From: Phycisphaerae bacterium
GTDB lineage: Bacteria; Planctomycetota; Phycisphaerae; UBA1845
Length of the DNA: 64,000 nt
Direction of reading: 5' to 3'
Assembly: GCA_029260015.1 (NCBI GenBank)
Contig: JAJDEB010000008.1
Location: forward strand, 132,937-196,936
Below, in pieces: positions 7,956 to 17,090 of the stretch. A program made the position numbers and the translations under genes. The stretch's first letter is position 1. Every line of letters starts with the position of its first letter. The notes under the pieces are model-generated. The model did not search any database. It was given only the letters and a program-made list of their open reading frames with translations, and was not told the origin of the DNA.

Positions 7956-9583
7956 GGGTCAATGCCTCCATTGGTGAGAATGCTTTGCACCAGCCCGATC
8001 AAAGAATTCGTCGAAAAAGGTTTGCATAAGAGAGTAGTCCATTCGTCCGACAGTTTCTTGATCAAGGCGTCTGCACCTTCTGCTTCGTGCGATTCTGCCA
8101 GAATGATTGCGGCGGTTCGGTAGCCCTCTTTGCGAATTCTAGTCAGGAAATCGACGATGGCCCCCTCTCGAAACTGTGATCCCAGCACAACCAACCGGAC
8201 AGACTCTCGAGACGCATCGTAACGCTGCTCAAAAGCGGCCCAAGTCGCTACAGGAACCACGTAAAATCCTAAATCCCTCAACGAAGCCGCTACGATATCC
8301 CTGACCTGCTGATCGGTTTCTGCTATCAGTATCTCGCAGTCTGCCATTGGTTTGATGGTGAAAGCCTTATTACTCGCATCATCCGATGGCATCGGCACAC
8401 GGGGAAAATCGATTCGGATCGTCGTACCTGTCTTGTCTGGTTCGTACCCAAATCGGGCACCGTGATCCTCTGCGATATCCAGAACCGACGGGTAGTGTTC
8501 AGCCGACTCTGTCACAATCGTGTCCAGACCAAGAGCACGAGGTTTATCGCCATCGCCAGATTGACTCGATCCGCTCCTTTTTTCCTGGCGAATGCTCAAA
8601 CGTGCGAAGCCAGCCGATGCACCGTGCAATCCAACATCTATCGCAACCTCGTCAGTTTTAGACGAAGCAGCGCAAGGGTGCAAAGCAATCGTCAATATGC
8701 CACCGTTGTCTATACTGCTTCGGGCATCAAGTGCGAGGTTGAGAATAAGCTGTTTAATTCTAAGGGCGTCTGCACGGATCCGAATTGGAGGGTCAACCGG
8801 ATTGTCCAAGCGCAGTTCTATACTATCCGGGAGGATACGCCGCAACATGCTATGTGTCCTGGCGACCGCCTCGCGCAGATCGATGACCAGCTTATCACTC
8901 GCGAGATCCTGGCCTATCGCCATCAGCGATTTGGTTAAATCTGCCGCCTGCCGCAATGCGACTTCGACTGACGACAGGGAGTCTGCAGACGCAGTACTAT
9001 TAAGAGCACTGTTTCGAAGCAAATCCACATGCATTGAAATCACGGTAAGAGTGTTGTTGAAATCGTGAGCAACACTTGAGGTCAATTCGGCAAGTGCTTC
9101 GGCTGCCCGTTCATTGCGGATCTGTTCTTCGACGCTGGATTTGTCGCGCTCTGAATTGCAACGCCGGGTCACGTCAATCATCAGACCCACTAATTTGGGC
9201 GGTTGACCTTCAAATGAAACCACTTTGACCACGTCGCGAATCCATACGACGCGCCCTTGAGCGTCTATCATCCGGTATTCAAACTCATGGGGGCGCCCCG
9301 CCGACACAGCAGACTGGCAGAATGAAACAGCCCACCGTTGATCTTCCGGATGAAGATGCTTGATCCAAAACTGCGGATCATCGAGCCACTCTTCAACCGG
9401 ATAGCCGAGGATCGCTTCTGCCCCTTTGCTGACAAACTCGAATGCGTACGTACCCGGATCGGCTTGCCAGATGGCGGCTGGAACTTCGTCCACCAAGTGT
9501 TGCAGTTGACTGCCATTTATTCCGACGAGTCTACGATTCAAACGATACAATCCTGCTTCAGGCACATATGATTGGCCCACCAC
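7952..9583 (-). CDS. PAS-containing hybrid histidine kinase with degenerate ATPase and receiver domains
   Basis: 543 residues, GTG start (uncertain; no good ribosome site). Residues about 25-150 form a PAS/PAC domain (ILGYPVEEW...HPEDQ...FEYRMIDAQGRVVWIRDV). The dimerisation box SSVAHDFNNTL keeps the phospho-accepting His. The ATPase region is altered: the N-box reads LNLALDARSS where family members have LNLALNARDA, no D-x-G-x-G box is seen, and the G2 box reads RALGL rather than GTGLGL. The C-terminal receiver has Gly where the phospho-Asp belongs (LVVLGSQF), though CKPF keeps the Lys. It may act as a sensor or scaffold rather than a full kinase (inference). No transmembrane segment is seen, so it is probably cytoplasmic. 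Confidence 0.85.
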   Translation of the reverse strand: MVGQSYVPEAGLYRLNRRLVGINGSQLQHLVDEVPAAIWQADPGTYAFEFVSKGAEAILGYPVEEWLDDPQFWIKHLHPEDQRWAVSFCQSAVSAGRPHEFEYRMIDAQGRVVWIRDVVKVVSFEGQPPKLVGLMIDVTRRCNSERDKSSVEEQIRNERAAEALAELTSSVAHDFNNTLTVISMHVDLLRNSALNSTASADSLSSVEVALRQAADLTKSLMAIGQDLASDKLVIDLREAVARTHSMLRRILPDSIELRLDNPVDPPIRIRADALRIKQLILNLALDARSSIDNGGILTIALHPCAASSKTDEVAIDVGLHGASAGFARLSIRQEKRSGSSQSGDGDKPRALGLDTIVTESAEHYPSVLDIAEDHGARFGYEPDKTGTTIRIDFPRVPMPSDDASNKAFTIKPMADCEILIAETDQQVRDIVAASLRDLGFYVVPVATWAAFEQRYDASRESVRLVVLGSQFREGAIVDFLTRIRKEGYRTAAIILAESHEAEGADALIKKLSDEWTTLLCKPFSTNSLIGLVQSILTNGGIDP

Positions 9584-9968
9584 AATCGTTACCGAGCATA
9601 AGGTTTGGATTTGCGGGCCCGATTCCTTGATTCCACCGGATTACAAGTATGCGGCTATTTTCGCAGGACGCCACTGAAAACTTAGCCAAAATGAAACCGA
9701 GTTATTTCTGAAGCATTTCGAAACGACCCATTTGCTCCATCCAGGCTCAAGCGTGGTCACCTTCTGTTGAAAACCCCGAATCCTTACAAAAGCCCACGTG
9801 ATTTACTAAAATGGGTTTGTCAGGTCAAACGACCAATGCCAATGTTATCCATGTCAGATCTGCGATTGTATCGCACGCTCTGTTCTTGTATTCAGTTTCC
9901 GCCATTGTTCATTGCTCGGATTCAATCAAGTTGGACCGGGAACGACAATTCACTCAGGAGAAGGAAAG
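9584..9968. other. Divergent intergenic region
   Basis: 385 bases between the leftward kinase and the rightward sugar dehydrogenase. It should contain both promoters. Only the ribosome site of the dehydrogenase (AGGAGAAGG near 9957-9964) is clear. No RNA gene or repeat was recognised. Confidence 0.5.
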
Positions 9969-11369
9969 ATGAAGACAGCCACGATTTGTGCTGCGACACT
10001 GATGCTGGGCTATATGGCCTGCCCGCAATCAGCCATTGCAACCGACCTAACCACAGAACGATTGGTTACCGGGCTTTCCCGTCCGGTTTTTGTCACCGCG
10101 CCACCAGGTGACACGGATCGTATTTTTATTGTTGAAAATCGAAGTGGAAGCACCGGACGCATTCGCATTTTCAACTTGAATACCAACACGTTGAATCCCA
10201 CGCCCTTCTTGTCGGTTTCGGGAGTCGCAACGGGCAACGAACAAGGTTTGCTGGGACTGGCATTTGATCCTGATTACGACACCAATGACCGCTTCTTCAT
10301 TTACTACATTCAAGCAGGCGGTAGCGGAACGACGCGCGTCGCGACGGGCACGGTTTCTTCAGATCCAGATATCGCCAATTCGACGTTGACCAACATTCTT
10401 TCGTTTAGCCAGACATTCTCGAATCACAACGGTGGTTGGATTGGATTCGGTCCGGACGGGATGCTTTACGTGGCGATTGGCGACGGTGGTTCATCTTGCG
10501 ATCCGTTTCAAGCCGCCCAGACGCTGACGAACCTCTTCGGAACTATGCTAAGGCTTGATGTCAGCGCAGGGACTTCCTATGCGATTCCCCCTGACAATCC
10601 TTTCGTTGGTGGACCGGAGCGTGACGAAATTTGGCACTTTGGTCTGCGCAATCCCTATCGCTGTAGTTTCGATCGACTTACAGGTGAACTTTACATCGGT
10701 GACGTCGGCCAGAACGCTTGGGAAGAAATCGACGTAGTGCCAGGGGACAGCAAGGGTGGCGAAAACTACGGTTGGGATTGCAAGGAAGGCTTTGCCAATG
10801 CGACGGTTAGTTGCGGCGCCCCATTTGGTTGCACAACATCGGATCCGGATCTGATTGATCCTGTACATGTATACGCCAATACTGGATTCGGCTCTAATTG
10901 TGCCGTTACTGGTGGGAGCGTATATCGTGGATGCGCGATTCCCGACCTGCGCGGGACTTATTTCTTCGGTGATTCGTGCGGCGCGGGCAGCATTTGGTCA
11001 TTTCGATATCAAGGTTCGCCCAATCCTGCGATCACAACCTGGACGAATCAACTCGATCCCCCCGGATCAACCGTTGACGATATCGTCGCCATCAGCGAAG
11101 ACGCCAATGGCGAACTCTACATTTGCGACATCTTCGGGGGCGAAGTGTTCAGGATTGTTCCAGATGGCGCAGTCGATGCTCCTACGCCCAGCGACTATGA
11201 CAATGACGGCGACGTCGATGGCTTTGACACGGACGCATTCAAAGAATGCATGGGCGGTCCCGGTGATTCTTACACAAGTTGTCTGTGCGACGTGTTTGAT
11301 ACCGATGACACCGACGGTGACGTTGACTTGCGCGACTTTGCAGACTTTCAACGTCAATACACCGATTAG
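9969..11369 (+). CDS. Secreted GSDH-type (PQQ-like) sugar dehydrogenase with C-terminal dockerin-like domain
   Basis: 466 residues from the ATG at 9969, which follows AGGAGAAGG; an in-frame start at 9912 is unlikely. A signal peptide (MKTATICAATLMLGYMACPQSAIA) directs export. The main body is a six-bladed propeller of the glucose/sorbosone dehydrogenase family: LSRPVFVTAPPGD, LGLAFDPDYDTNDRFFIYY, the HNGGW...GPDGMLYVAIGDGG block, and GLRNPYRCSFDR...IGDVGQNAWEEI. The last about 60 residues carry two calcium-loop motifs (DYDNDGDVDGFD and DTDGDVDLRDF) of the dockerin-like kind seen in several proteins here. The substrate and cofactor are not proven; many family members are uncharacterised. Confidence 0.9.
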   Translation: MKTATICAATLMLGYMACPQSAIATDLTTERLVTGLSRPVFVTAPPGDTDRIFIVENRSGSTGRIRIFNLNTNTLNPTPFLSVSGVATGNEQGLLGLAFDPDYDTNDRFFIYYIQAGGSGTTRVATGTVSSDPDIANSTLTNILSFSQTFSNHNGGWIGFGPDGMLYVAIGDGGSSCDPFQAAQTLTNLFGTMLRLDVSAGTSYAIPPDNPFVGGPERDEIWHFGLRNPYRCSFDRLTGELYIGDVGQNAWEEIDVVPGDSKGGENYGWDCKEGFANATVSCGAPFGCTTSDPDLIDPVHVYANTGFGSNCAVTGGSVYRGCAIPDLRGTYFFGDSCGAGSIWSFRYQGSPNPAITTWTNQLDPPGSTVDDIVAISEDANGELYICDIFGGEVFRIVPDGAVDAPTPSDYDNDGDVDGFDTDAFKECMGGPGDSYTSCLCDVFDTDDTDGDVDLRDFADFQRQYTD

Positions 11370-11396
11370 TCCTAAGGCAATATTGCAGCAGACAGA

Positions 11397-11434
11397 AAAG
11401 CCTCCCGTGGAGTTGAAGCCACGGGAGGCTTTTT
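11397..11434. terminator. Bidirectional intrinsic terminator
   Basis: An 11-bp perfect stem (11400-11410 with 11419-11429, gcctcccgtgg) with an 8-base loop, preceded by AAAA and followed by TTTTT. It sits between convergent genes and can serve both. Confidence 0.9.
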
Positions 11435-11464
11435 AATTCTGATCGTGCTGAACGGGAATCAGCC

Positions 11465-12025
11465 TTAAGACGAGCTGACCTCTACTCGCGGATTGCCATT
11501 TTCGTCGGCAAACGTTTCGACATTCAACGTCCCACCACATTCGTAATCGACGCCCACTTCCAAATCGAAGACCTGGTCGAAGACGTTTTGCGGTCCAGCA
11601 ACCGGAACGTTGGCCGTCACCGTGACAGCAACGCTGATCGTATCCGGGCAAGCGGTTTCAAACGCACGGGTGAATGGTTCCAACGATTCGTTTTGACGCA
11701 GCACGATGCTTTCGAATCCGTCGTAACCCAAGGTCAAAACAATTTCGACATCGACGGCGACAAATGCAAGCAGACTCGGATCGATGCCCTGCTGGCTGGC
11801 CAACAGCGCGACATCCTGACCGTCGATGGTGTTTTCAAGACGAACCTTTGCATTCGTCTCTTCGTTGAATTCCAAACCGACGGGAGGTGCAATGTCGTCA
11901 AATCCATTGTTATTGCTGTCGGTAAGGTTTGAAAGGTCGCCGCCTACGGTTGGCTGCTGACAACCGGCAACCGCCATCGCCAACACCATCGTCGATCCGA
12001 CCCATTTGAGTTTCGTGCAGTTCAT
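11465..12025 (-). CDS. Small lipoprotein of unknown function
   Basis: 186 residues from the ATG at 12025, preceded by GGAGA; a longer in-frame start at 12118 adds a charged N-terminus and would hide the signal peptide. The signal ends in a lipobox, AVAGC, so the mature protein is probably lipid-anchored. Next comes a short loop DSNNNGFDD resembling a calcium-binding or thrombospondin type 3-like motif. The rest is beta-rich with two halves (QDVALLASQQGID..., DTISVAVTVTAN) and Cys pairs. I do not recognise a family. It is monocistronic, facing the sugar dehydrogenase across a shared terminator. Confidence 0.75.
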   Translation of the reverse strand: MNCTKLKWVGSTMVLAMAVAGCQQPTVGGDLSNLTDSNNNGFDDIAPPVGLEFNEETNAKVRLENTIDGQDVALLASQQGIDPSLLAFVAVDVEIVLTLGYDGFESIVLRQNESLEPFTRAFETACPDTISVAVTVTANVPVAGPQNVFDQVFDLEVGVDYECGGTLNVETFADENGNPRVEVSSS

Positions 12026-12308
12026 CGCCAAAGTCTCCGTTGCTCTACTGTCGTGTTCGATTTCGCTATCAGAATGATGCCCCGCAGTGACCTGCCCTCG
12101 CGGCGCACCGACATGCATTCACAAGGTACGATTCCAAAATGTGCATTTGCTAAGGTCGAAAAAGTTTTGCACGATCGGACAAATGGGGTTCGATTTGCAC
12201 TTCTGTGTCCGGTAACGACAATATTTGCTGATGCGTGTTGCCCATAACAAGACTTGGCGTAACCGGGCCCCATTGCAGACGAACCCCTCGAAAACGGAGT
12301 CATTTGAA

Positions 12309-13991
12309 ATGCAATTTAAGAGACACGACGGAATGGCGTGCTTGGTGTTGTCCGCGTTCGTTGCCCTTTCGGCCACCGCATTGCCAGCCCATGGAGATTC
12401 CAGCGAGACCAAAAATATGATCGATCCGAACACCTACGCGACCGTTCGACTGACCACCGATCTCTCGAAGCTCACTGACAAGCAACGGCAAATGATCCCC
12501 CTGCTTATCCAAGCCGCAAAGGAAATGGATGACGTGTTCTGGATGCAGGCGTCGGGGGACTTCCGATTGAAGATTCCGGATCTGCCCTCTCCGGAAATCA
12601 AACGACACGCGACGATCAACTATGGGCCGTGGGATCGACTCAAAGGAAACGAGCCGTTCGTTGAAGGCGTCGGTCCGAAACCATTGGGTTCATCGTTTTA
12701 TCCACCCGACATGACGCGTGAAAAGTTTGAGAAGTACATCAAGGATAATCCTGAACAGAAAACCGACCTTGAACATCAATACACGATTGTGAGGCGAAAC
12801 GATTTTGGCGACGCACCTATGTTGCTTGCAACGCCGTATGCCAAAGCGTTCGCAAAGCAGGTCCAAACCGCAAGCAAACTTCTGAAGCAGGCGGCTGCCC
12901 TTGCGGAAGATGGTGGATTGCAAAAATACCTTTCGCTGCGTGCGGATGCGCTGCTGTCTGACGAATATCAAACGAGCGACTTGGCATGGATGGATATGAA
13001 GTCGAACATCATCGATATTGTGATCGGCCCGATCGAAAACTATGAAGATCGGTTGTTCGGTTACAAGTCGGCCCATGAGGCGTACGTTCTCGTCAAGGAT
13101 AAGGAATGGAGCGATCGACTGGCCCACTACGCCCAGTTGCTCCCCGATCTTCAACGACGCCTGCCGGTGCAAATCGCGTACAAGAAGGAAATGCCCGGCA
13201 CCGATTCAGATCTAAACGCGTATGATGTAATCTACTACGCTGGCGATTGTAATGCCGGTTCAAAAACCATCGCCATCAACCTGCCCAACGACGAAGAAGT
13301 CCAACTCAAGAAAGGCACACGTCGTCTGCAACTCAAGAACGCCATGCGGGCAAAGTACGACAAGATTCTGCTGCCGATCGCTGACGTTCTGATTGCCAAA
13401 GATCAACGCAAGCACATCACGTTCGACGCATTCTTCGGCAATACCATGTTTCACGAAGTCGCTCACGGCCTGGGAATCAAGAACACGATCAACGGGAAAG
13501 GCACTGTGCGCCAGGCGATGAAGGACCAAGCGTCGGCGCTCGAAGAAGGGAAAGCAGACATCCTCGGTCTCTACATGGTCACGCGAATGTTTGAAGACGG
13601 CGTGCTCAAAGAGGGTGAAGTGATGGACAACTACGTCACTTTTCTAGCGGGCATTTTTAGATCGGTGCGCTTCGGGGCGGCCAGCGCTCATGGCCGAGCG
13701 AACATGCTGCGATTCAATTACTTTGCGGAAGCAGGCGCGTTTAGTCGCGACGCCGAAACTGGAGCATACCGCGTCAACATGGAAAAAATGCAAACCGCAA
13801 TGACCGAACTGAGTCGCCTGATTTTGAACCTGCAAGGCGACGGTGATTACGACGGTGCTGTCCAACTGATGAAAGAAAAAGGAATCGTCGGTGCGGATCT
13901 GCAAGCTGACCTCGATCGCTTGTCGAAGGCCAACATCCCTGTCGATGTCGTCTTCGAGCAAGGCAGCGAAGTTCTTGGACTATCAAAATAG
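12309..13991 (+). CDS. Exported M49-family (dipeptidyl peptidase III-like) zinc peptidase
   Basis: 560 residues from the ATG at 12309 with GGAG ahead. The N-terminal hydrophobic stretch (ACLVLSAFVALSATALPAHG) is a signal peptide. The zinc site is HEVAHGLG at about residues 381-388 and EEGKAD at about 411-416, giving His, His and Glu ligands. Eukaryotic DPP III has a six-residue HEXXGH, whereas bacterial M49 relatives have the five-residue HEXXH seen here. The family cleaves dipeptides from peptide N-termini. The total length and the order of the two motifs fit bacterial M49 proteins. The exported location suggests scavenging of peptides outside the cytoplasm (inference). Confidence 0.85.
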   Translation: MQFKRHDGMACLVLSAFVALSATALPAHGDSSETKNMIDPNTYATVRLTTDLSKLTDKQRQMIPLLIQAAKEMDDVFWMQASGDFRLKIPDLPSPEIKRHATINYGPWDRLKGNEPFVEGVGPKPLGSSFYPPDMTREKFEKYIKDNPEQKTDLEHQYTIVRRNDFGDAPMLLATPYAKAFAKQVQTASKLLKQAAALAEDGGLQKYLSLRADALLSDEYQTSDLAWMDMKSNIIDIVIGPIENYEDRLFGYKSAHEAYVLVKDKEWSDRLAHYAQLLPDLQRRLPVQIAYKKEMPGTDSDLNAYDVIYYAGDCNAGSKTIAINLPNDEEVQLKKGTRRLQLKNAMRAKYDKILLPIADVLIAKDQRKHITFDAFFGNTMFHEVAHGLGIKNTINGKGTVRQAMKDQASALEEGKADILGLYMVTRMFEDGVLKEGEVMDNYVTFLAGIFRSVRFGAASAHGRANMLRFNYFAEAGAFSRDAETGAYRVNMEKMQTAMTELSRLILNLQGDGDYDGAVQLMKEKGIVGADLQADLDRLSKANIPVDVVFEQGSEVLGLSK

Positions 13992-14094
13992 GTAGGACAC
14001 TCAATTTCGCCATTTTTCAATTGCAAACAGTGCGTCGAGGAGTTTGAATAAAGATATACCAATTCCGGCTGGACCAGACTGAGGATCACCAACC

Positions 14095-16101
14095 ATGAAT
14101 GAAAAAGGCGATCTACTTGCGTGCACTTCGATACTTTGCATCGCGATGATGGTATTCGTCACCGGTAATATTTCCGGATGCGAACAACCCATCAATGGAG
14201 GCGGTGACTCGGGAGGAGACTCAGGCGGCGATGGCTCCGACGGAAACGATTCGGGCACAAGCGATGAACCCATACAACTCGCCAAAGAGAACGTACGAAT
14301 CGGCGAGTTCATCGTCATCAGCCACTCTTCGATTAAGGAAGGTGAAGTGCGCACCGTTTCATTGGAACAGCCCGATGGTGTTGTGCAGGAAATTGAAGTT
14401 GTACCGCACGCCGATGGGGAACTCAGCGTTGCCGGGCCACCGAGTTATCGCGAAACAACTGACGCGCTTGTCGGAGGTTTCTTCGACGTTTCAATCGACG
14501 GAGTCACCTCGCCGGTTGAAATCGAAGTTGAGAATATGTATCAGCTACCGAATCTTGACGAAGGATCTGTCTTTCGTTTGTTCGCCGAGTCGGCAGTGGA
14601 AGACTGTAGCAGGATACTCGCCAAATTGGCCGGCGACCTTGATGGCGTCGTCGAGCCGTCGGTTCAAGAACAGTTTCGCAGCGACGTCTTCGAGAATAGG
14701 GAGTTTCTACAAGGGCTGATTGATGAATGGGACGCTGACGGCCGCATGACTTTTTTTGTCTCAGAAACCGAAACGGTCGAAGTCAACAGTGAGAACATCC
14801 GTACGCTCGAAAGGTACTTGGCCAGTATCATTTTTGGCGTCCATCTTGAGATCGCTCGACGAAACCCCAGCGATGCTGCGCGCTTGATCGGCGGAAACTG
14901 CATCGAACAAGTCGAAGAATTGAAAGGCGACGCGCTTGTTGAATGTCTTGAACAATGCATCGCAGATGTCAAAGAATCGGCCCTCCGCGCCGCCAAGGTT
15001 GGAGGCGTCATCCCAACTGCCGTCGGAGCCGCGATAACGATTGCCGGAATTTTCGTGAAGTCACCCGGACTCATCGGACTTGGCGCGGTTGTCGCCGCTG
15101 TAGGCATTATGCAAGGATTCCTTACTTCGTTTGCAGCCAACCAGAATACGGATACTTACGGTCAAGATGATGGCGAAGGTTTCAGTGCTTCGCGCGAGGC
15201 CATCAGTCAAGCGGGTCGGTACACGATCGGCATCTTGAGTCCCGGGGCTAGCCTTGTTATTTCGGCCAATGATTACAGTAACTCATTGGAAGCGGCGAAA
15301 TGCGATGGCCCGAATCCACGGCAGCGCGTCATCATCAGTGATGATCTGATCGAGTTTTGCGAATTCGTTTTCGACGAGGATTCAATCGACATCGACCCCA
15401 CGCCAGACGAACCGGAATGCGCAATCAAGAGTGACTGCGCCGAAAACGAGATTTGTGTCGACAACGAATGCGTTCCCGATCCCGACTTTGAGGAATCGTG
15501 CGAGCAAGCCGGATGTCCTGATGGGCAAGCATGCATCAACGGTGATTGCGGTCCGTGCGAACTCGATACCGATTGCCCCGATGGCCAGATCTGCATTGTC
15601 GACGAATGCGTCGATGGAACAGATGTCGGAGAAGGTTGCGAGATCAGCGGCTGCGACGATGGCGAAGTTTGCTTCAACAGCGAGTGCAAACCGTTTGGCG
15701 TGCCGTCTGCGGGAGTGTGTCCGGGCAGCTTTGAAATGGACTTCGGTGTGTTCTCGCCTTCGATTCACGACGTGTCGATGGTTGAATTCGTGCTAAATAC
15801 CGATGCGTATTCCGCCACTTGTAGCTATTCTCGAACAGATGGCACACCGGGCACTTACAGCCTTGTTCTGTTTTATGAACCTGTCGGGTTAAATCCGCCA
15901 TCGGCTGGCCTTTGCGGCGAAGAGGACGACGACGGTGATAACATCATTGCTCAAAACGGTTACCACAGCACGATTCGTACATTAACAGTCATTTCGGTCA
16001 TTGCGGGAAGCGTTCGCATCATCGATCCAGATGGCGTGTTTGGCGAGATGATCAACAATGCAGACAGTGCCGACGTCGGTTCCGATTGCTGTATCCCGTA
16101 G
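14095..16101 (+). CDS. Large lipoprotein with Cys-rich C-terminal repeats
   Basis: 668 residues. The signal peptide ends in a lipobox (NISGC, about residues 25-29), followed by a Gly/Asp/Ser linker (GGGDSGGDSGGDGSDG). The middle is a globular region with a hydrophobic, Gly-rich stretch at about 300-345 (VGAAITIAGIFVKSP...LIGLGAVVAAVGIM) that might enter a membrane. Residues about 440-540 contain repeats of the pattern C..D.DC..G.IC....C (for example DTDCPDGQICIVDEC), a disulphide-rich unit common in exported proteins of Myxococcota and Planctomycetota. The rest is of unknown fold. The function is unknown; a surface adhesion or binding role is possible. Confidence 0.8.
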   Translation: MNEKGDLLACTSILCIAMMVFVTGNISGCEQPINGGGDSGGDSGGDGSDGNDSGTSDEPIQLAKENVRIGEFIVISHSSIKEGEVRTVSLEQPDGVVQEIEVVPHADGELSVAGPPSYRETTDALVGGFFDVSIDGVTSPVEIEVENMYQLPNLDEGSVFRLFAESAVEDCSRILAKLAGDLDGVVEPSVQEQFRSDVFENREFLQGLIDEWDADGRMTFFVSETETVEVNSENIRTLERYLASIIFGVHLEIARRNPSDAARLIGGNCIEQVEELKGDALVECLEQCIADVKESALRAAKVGGVIPTAVGAAITIAGIFVKSPGLIGLGAVVAAVGIMQGFLTSFAANQNTDTYGQDDGEGFSASREAISQAGRYTIGILSPGASLVISANDYSNSLEAAKCDGPNPRQRVIISDDLIEFCEFVFDEDSIDIDPTPDEPECAIKSDCAENEICVDNECVPDPDFEESCEQAGCPDGQACINGDCGPCELDTDCPDGQICIVDECVDGTDVGEGCEISGCDDGEVCFNSECKPFGVPSAGVCPGSFEMDFGVFSPSIHDVSMVEFVLNTDAYSATCSYSRTDGTPGTYSLVLFYEPVGLNPPSAGLCGEEDDDGDNIIAQNGYHSTIRTLTVISVIAGSVRIIDPDGVFGEMINNADSADVGSDCCIP

Positions 16102-16120
16102 CTGACGGACGCAAGAGAAA

Positions 16121-16158
16121 AGCCATGACCCGAAATGATCGGTGTCATGGCTCATTCT
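16121..16158 (-). terminator. Probable intrinsic terminator of the leftward gene
   Basis: A 9-bp stem (16121-16129 agccatgac with 16144-16152) lies between convergent genes. On the minus strand the stem is followed by TTTTCTCTT, so it best serves the gene at 16191-16859. Confidence 0.6.
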
Positions 16159-16190
16159 CAATTCTCGGTACGTCTGACAACTCGACTTAG

Positions 16191-16859
16191 CTAATCGCGA
16201 AAACGAATCGAGAGATCATTTTCATAGCGACAGTTGGGACAAGTCGCCGTTCGGTATTCGATCTTTTCCAAGCGGTTGTATTTGTCGTACTCATAATTGT
16301 TCGCGTACATCACCATTATCGTCGGGCACTTCTTGCATGCGCGCTCGATAATGCATGGGAATTCCGTGAATCGCGCGTAGTCGTTAAGGTGCGCTCGACA
16401 ATCCTGATGCATCGGTCCGGTCCTGACGGGCCGATCGGGTTGGCGCTGTCTGTCGCCTGGCCTCGGGGCTGGTTGGTAGGGCCGAACCCGATCGGGCGCT
16501 CGGCGCGAATCCGGTGGTGGTGCATCGGGACGACGCGTGGTTCTTGGCGGCTCGACGTCGCGCTCTCGCCCGACATCCCCGCGATTCTTGGCTTCGAGAT
16601 AATCCTGATAGGTGGCATCCTTGCGACCCGTGCGGTCGCGCCACATTCGAAACGCCTCATACTCATTGACGGCAGAGCTGTCGTTGCCGGAAGAGCTGTT
16701 GCTGCCGGAATTCCTATGTGTGTGGTCGTGCGTAATGGTGCAGCCATCCACGGCGCAGCGGTACCGTTCCTGCCCGAATGCGGGAAGTGCCCAAATTGCT
16801 GCAAATGCAGTGGCTGTCAGAACCGTACGTTTTACCAATCGAAATGTTGGTCTTGTCAT
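16191..16859 (-). CDS. Exported protein with Pro/Arg-rich linker and C-terminal Cys4 motif
   Basis: 222 residues from the ATG at 16859, which has AGGAG seven bases upstream; the 44 extra codons of the longer reading frame are probably untranslated. A signal peptide (TVLTATAFAAIWALPAFG) is followed by a Cys pair with a His cluster (CAVDGCTITHDHTH). Then come a Ser/Asn-rich spacer, a charged helix (EYEAFRMWRDRTG) and a long Pro/Arg/Asp-rich disordered part. The C-terminus has CKKCP and CPNCRYEN, about 35 residues apart, which could bind a metal or form disulphides. No family is recognised. Confidence 0.75.
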   Translation of the reverse strand: MTRPTFRLVKRTVLTATAFAAIWALPAFGQERYRCAVDGCTITHDHTHRNSGSNSSSGNDSSAVNEYEAFRMWRDRTGRKDATYQDYLEAKNRGDVGRERDVEPPRTTRRPDAPPPDSRRAPDRVRPYQPAPRPGDRQRQPDRPVRTGPMHQDCRAHLNDYARFTEFPCIIERACKKCPTIMVMYANNYEYDKYNRLEKIEYRTATCPNCRYENDLSIRFRD

Positions 16860-17090
16860 GTTTATCTCCTGAATCCGTTTGAGGAATCTTGGAACGTATC
16901 TTGTCCATTTTTTCAAAGTCAATGACGCACCCCGTCGAAGCGTTACAAAGTATAGCCCCGAACCCGCCAATACCCAATTCTGATCCCGCAAGTCGAGTAT
17001 TCACCGGATTGCGTGGGTGCAGTCCTGAGAGAGGTAGCGATTTGGAACATGCGTTGTATTGTCGCCAGACTTGCTGCTACCATCTCGCCC

